A stretch of 44,614 nucleotides of DNA from Nemertoderma westbladi (lineage: Eukaryota; Xenacoelomorpha; Nemertodermatida; Nemertodermatidae). The notes beneath the pieces are model-generated. The model was not told the origin of the DNA. It saw nothing but the letters and a program-made list of their open reading frames with translations, and did not search any database. Positions 40,636 to 44,614 of the stretch are shown one piece after another (the first letter of the stretch is position 1; the number at the start of each line of letters is the position of its first letter). Location of the stretch: the NCBI GenBank assembly GCA_032718475.1, contig JAUCBJ010002972.1, positions 1 to 44,614 of the forward strand, read 5' to 3'. The translations under genes were made by a program, and so were the position numbers.

Positions 40636-41790
40636 AGTAACACTAACGTAAGTTTAACTTAGTTCTCATACGGTAACACTAACGTTAGTTTAACTTAGTT
40701 CTCATACGGTAACACTAACGTAAGTTTAACTTAGTTCTCATATGGTAACACTAACGTAAGTTTAACTTAGTTCTCATACGGTAACACTAACGTTAGTTTA
40801 ACTTAGTTCTCATATGGTAACACTAACGTAAGTTTAACTTAGTTCTCATACGGTAACACTAACGTTAGTTTAACTTAGTTCTCATATGGTAACACTAACG
40901 TAAGTTTAACTTAGTTCTCATACGGTAACACTAACGTTAGTTTAACTTAGTTCTCATATGGTAACACTAACGTAAGTTTAACTTAGTTCTCATACGGTAA
41001 CACTAACGTTAGTTTAACTTAGTTCTCATATGGTAACACTAACGTAAGTTTAACTTAGTTCTCATACGGTAACACTAACGTTAGTTTAACTTAGTTCTCA
41101 TATGGTAACACTAACGTAAGTTTAACTTAGTTCTCATACGGTAACACTAACGTTAGTTTAACTTAGTTCTCATATGGTAACACTAACGTAAGTTTAACTT
41201 AGTTCTCATACGGTAACACTAACGTTAGTTTAACTTAGTTCTCATATGGTAACACTAACGTAAGTTTAACTTAGTTCCCATACGGTAACACTAACGTAAG
41301 TTTAACTTAGTTCCCATACGGTAACACTAACGTAAGTTTAACTTAGTTCTCATACGGTAACACTAACGTAAGTTTAACTTAGTTCTCATATGGTGACACT
41401 AACGTAAGTTTAACTTAGTTCTCATACGGTAACACTAACGTAAGTTTAACTTAGTTCTCATACGGTAACACTAACGTAAGTTTAACTTAGTTCTCATACG
41501 GTAACACTAACGTAAGTTTAACTTAGTTCCCATACGGTAACACTAACGTAAGTTTAACTTAGTTCTCATACGGTAACACTAACGTAAGTTTAACTTAGAT
41601 CTCATATGGTAACACTAACGTAAGTTTAACTTAGTTCTCATACGGTAACACTAACGTAAGTTTAACTTAGTTCTCATACGGTAACACTAACGTAAGTTTA
41701 ACTTAGTTCTCATACGGTAACACTAACGTAAGTTTAACTTAGTTCCCATACGGTAACACTAACGTAAGTTTAACTTAGTTCCCATATGGT
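40636..41790. repeat. 36-bp tandem array, about 32 copies, with dimeric higher-order pattern
   Basis: The unit has a ggtaacactaacg core followed by taagtttaacttagtt and ctcatac. In the left part (to about 41270) units alternate between a gtaag...catac type and a gttag...catat type, a 72-bp dimer. In the right part nearly all units are the gtaag type. Each unit contains the short inverted pair aagtt-t-aactt. The last copy degenerates after 41785. Confidence 0.95.
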
Positions 41791-42392
41791 GACATTTACA
41801 AAAGTTTAGTGAGGTGGTTACGGTTACTGGTCGTTATGATTTTGGATGGGCACATTGTAGCGGAGTCGGCATTGCACTCCATGTGGGGTCGAACTGATGA
41901 TTTCAAGGATTGAAAGTCTGGTGTTTTAATAAATCCCATAGCAGCTCAGATAAAACTGTAACTGTAACAGCAACTGTAACCACTGCTCTCTATCATAATG
42001 TCCTTAGTCGTCTGATGATATCTGGTTGCAGTGAGTGAGTGACACTATCGTTGTTACGATATTGTAACCTACTGACGTATAATATGTAATCCCTGGTGCT
42101 TAATAACATGGTGAGCCGTTTTTAAAATGCGAGCGAAACGAGAATTATAATAAAGGCGAGAACTGAGTATCACATTAGATTGCCATAAAATTTATATAAG
42201 TTGAGATCGACGACGATCGTGGATAATTTATAAATACAAATATATTTTGGTTTAAAGAAATAAAATAATGCACTCCAGGTCGGGATTAAATTGATTATGA
42301 ATATTAAATAGATACTCTTCTTATAAACTCATCCATTTCCTATATATATATAATACTCTACCTTAGCTGTTAATAATTATTTTATAACATAG
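41791..42392. other. Non-coding stretch, possibly intronic
   Basis: No gene is seen. AATAAA occurs near 41928, and aactgtaac repeats at 41955-41985. It ends in the T/A-rich sequence and AG that could serve as a splice acceptor for the frame at 42393-42807. Confidence 0.45.
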
Positions 42393-42807
42393 AGGGAACT
42401 CAAAGATGTATGAATTCGTTAAACATATGGAGTGTCCTGTGCTGATATCGGACAATCGGTTGCCCACGTTGGTTCGACTACTTGCGTTGCACGCGAATCT
42501 CGCATCCTTGGTGCAGAAGAGTTGCATGCACAACCACCCGTACAGTTCCAACTGGTTAGCCAGACTGCGGCAGATAAAGCTGCTGAAACAGCTGGTGCTG
42601 CTGGCAGACCCCCAATGTCCCCCTAACAACGCCCAATCCAATGCCCAGGGGTTCTCTAGTCAGTTGCGACCAACACGATCCTCAACGCCAACCAAGAGTG
42701 GGACAACGGCCATAGGGTTAGCCAATAGCAGAGCAGCTGCACACGCACTGCCACAACCTGCCGACCTATCCAATCTAGACTTCACCAAGTATGTGGTCCC
42801 TCAGTGA
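42393..42807 (+). CDS. Putative terminal exon of a host gene (function unknown)
   Basis: An open frame from ATG 42406 to TGA 42805-42807 (133 codons) stands out by higher GC and protein-like composition in very AT-rich surroundings. The first ~65 residues look like a Leu-rich helical domain (LVRLLALHANLASLVQK, LARLRQIKLLKQLVLL). The last ~60 are Ser/Thr/Ala/Pro/Gln-rich and probably disordered, ending in TKYVVPQ. A T/A-rich tract and AG at 42391-42392 fit a 3' splice site, so the ATG may be internal and the exon may begin at 42393. AATAAA at 43093-43098 could end the transcript. I do not recognise the family. Upstream exons are not visible and may lie left of the retroelements or be absent. 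Confidence 0.45.
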
Positions 42808-43221
42808 TTTACAATTTAATATGATAATATTTATTATTTTTATTATCTTTTTTTAAAGAATTATAATGAAACAGAACGATATAAAGTAATTGTTGTGCAG
42901 TGTTACCATCGCTATTAGTTAATAATATATTTATATTAATCTGTTATCCAACTGGTAAGAAGACCATCGATTGACCTATTCTGATTATATATTTAAACTA
43001 GAACCGGTGAATTAATGAATTTAATATTTGATATAGTTACTACATAGGCCTACAATATTAGTATTTTTACCAGTTTTCTTTGAATAGTGAACAATAAATG
43101 CGATACGAATTATTATTAGTAATATTAGTTTTTACCGACTGAATATTGCTCAAGCCCTTTATCTTTATCTGGTCTCATACAATATAGCAATTATTCGTAT
43201 GAGCTGAAAGTTGAAAGACCA
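42808..43221. other. AT-rich possible 3' UTR and flank
   Basis: Non-coding, very AT-rich. AATAAA at 43093-43098 lies about 285 bp after the stop codon of the putative exon. Confidence 0.45.
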
Positions 43222-44614
43222 GTGACCCGGTGCTAACTATCACTAACGCTTGCTGGAAGCTCCATGTGTGACCCAGTGCTAACTATCACTAACGCTTGCT
43301 GGAAGCTCCATGTGTGACCCAGTGCTAACTATCACCAACGCTTGCTGGAAGCTCCATGTGTGACCCGGTGCTAACTATCACTAACGCTTGCTGGAAGCTC
43401 CATGTGTGACCCGGTGCTAACTATCACTAACGCTTGCTGGAAGCTCCATGTGTGACCCGGTGCTAACTATCACTAATGCTTGCTGGAAGCTCCATGTGTG
43501 ACCCGGTGCTAACTATCACTAACGCTTGCTGGAAGCTCCATGTGTGACCCGGTGCTAACTATCACTAATGCTTGCTGGAAGCTCCATGTGTGACCCGGTG
43601 CTAACTATCACTAACGCTTGCTGGAAGCTCCATGTGTGACCCGGTGCTAACTATCACTAACGCTTGCTGGAAGCTCCATGTGTGACCCGGTGCTAACTAT
43701 CACTAACGCTTGCTGGAAGCTCCATGTGTGACCCAGTGCTAACTATCACCAACGCTTGCTGGAAGCTCCATGTGTGACCCGGTGCTAACTATCACTAGCG
43801 CTTGCTGGAAGCTCTATGTGTGACCCGGTGCTAACTATCACTAACGCTTGCTGGAAGCTCCATGTGTGATCCGGTGCTAATTATCACTAACGCTTGCTGG
43901 AAGCTCCATGTGTGACCCGGTGCTAACTATCACCAACGCTTGCTAGAAGCTCCATATGTGACCCGGTGCTAACTATCACTAACACTTGGTGGAAGCTCCA
44001 TGTGTGACCCGGTGCTAACTATCACTAACACTTGCTGGAACTATCACTAACGCTTGCTGGAAGCTCCATGTGTGACCCAGTGCTAATTATCACTAACGCT
44101 TGCTGGAAGCTCCATGTGTGACCCGGTGCTAACTATCACCAACGCTTGCTAGAAGCTCCATATGTGACCCGGTGCTAACTATCACTAACACTTGGTGGAA
44201 GCTCCATGTGTAACCCGGTGCTAACTATCACTAACGCTTGCTGGAAGCTCCATGTGTGACCCGGTGCTAACTATCACCAACGCTTGCTAGAAGCTCCATA
44301 TGTGACCCGGTGCTAACTATCACTAACACTTGGTGGAAGCTCCATGTGTGACCCGGTGCTAACTATCACTAACACTTGCTGGAACTATCACTAACGCTTG
44401 CTGGAAGCTCCATGTGTGACCCGGTGCTAATTATCACTAACGCTTGCTGGAAGCTCCATGTGTGACCCGGTGCTAACTATCACTAGCACCTGCTGGAAGC
44501 TCCATGTGTGACCCGGTGCTAACTATCTCTAACGCTTGCTGGAAGCTCCATGTGTGACCCGGTGCTAACTATCACTAACGCTTGCTGGAAGCTCCATGTG
44601 TGATCCGGTGCTAA
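43222..44614. repeat. 46-bp satellite array running off the window end
   Basis: About 30 copies of a 46-bp unit have a gtgacccggtgctaactatc core, then actaacgcttgctggaagct, then ccatgt. Two shortened units joined as ggaa|ctatcac occur at about 44040 and 44384 within a repeated block offset by ~344 bp. This shows amplification of multi-unit segments. There are no unique spacers. Confidence 0.95.

Noticed and set aside
43222-44614. CRISPR-like regular repeats
   Set aside because: Units are head-to-tail with no unique spacers, and the window is clearly eukaryotic. The same applies to the 22-, 36- and 50-bp arrays.

Overview
This is eukaryotic DNA, most likely from a marine or other invertebrate. 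It is AT-rich, has no operons and holds long arrays of simple tandem repeats. Almost all recognisable coding sequence belongs to BEL/Pao-type LTR retrotransposons. I cannot name the species. Only one short reading frame near the right end (42406-42807, + strand) looks like host coding sequence, possibly the last exon of a gene.

Layout. 1-2410: AT-rich DNA with a palindromic ~31-bp repeat (361-540) and a 22-bp tandem array (1179-1705). 2411-10818: a nearly intact BEL/Pao element on the minus strand (element A). It has two 729-bp LTRs differing at about four positions, a 1838-codon gag-pol frame, a shorter upstream gag frame separated from it by one in-frame TAA, and a ~50-bp tandem array in its leader. 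11632-20460: a decayed Pao element on the minus strand (element B) with gag, protease, RT-RNase H and integrase, followed downstream of pol by the remains of a long extra ORF. 20461-23889: a 3.4-kb non-coding stretch separating B from C, with several short tandem repeats. 23890-36289: a second Pao element on the plus strand (element C), diverging from B. It has a 2187-codon gag frame containing two successive gag-zinc knuckle-protease modules, then a 1272-codon pol in the +1 frame, then an extra ORF related to the one in B. 36290-39597: AT-rich DNA and a 1365-bp tandem duplication, each unit carrying a CCAAT/TATA promoter-like block (possible LTR material of C). 39598-44614: non-coding DNA, a 36-bp array with a dimeric higher-order pattern, the putative terminal exon, and a 46-bp satellite running off the end.

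How the genes fit together. In each retroelement Gag would package the RNA, the aspartic protease would mature the polyproteins, RT-RNase H would copy the RNA and the DDE integrase would insert the DNA. The parts that do not fit the textbook layout are the doubled gag-protease of C, the extra post-pol ORF shared by B and C with a C-x2-C / C-x2-H motif, and several recurring RNA or DNA hairpins in C. Those are the best candidates for something undescribed.
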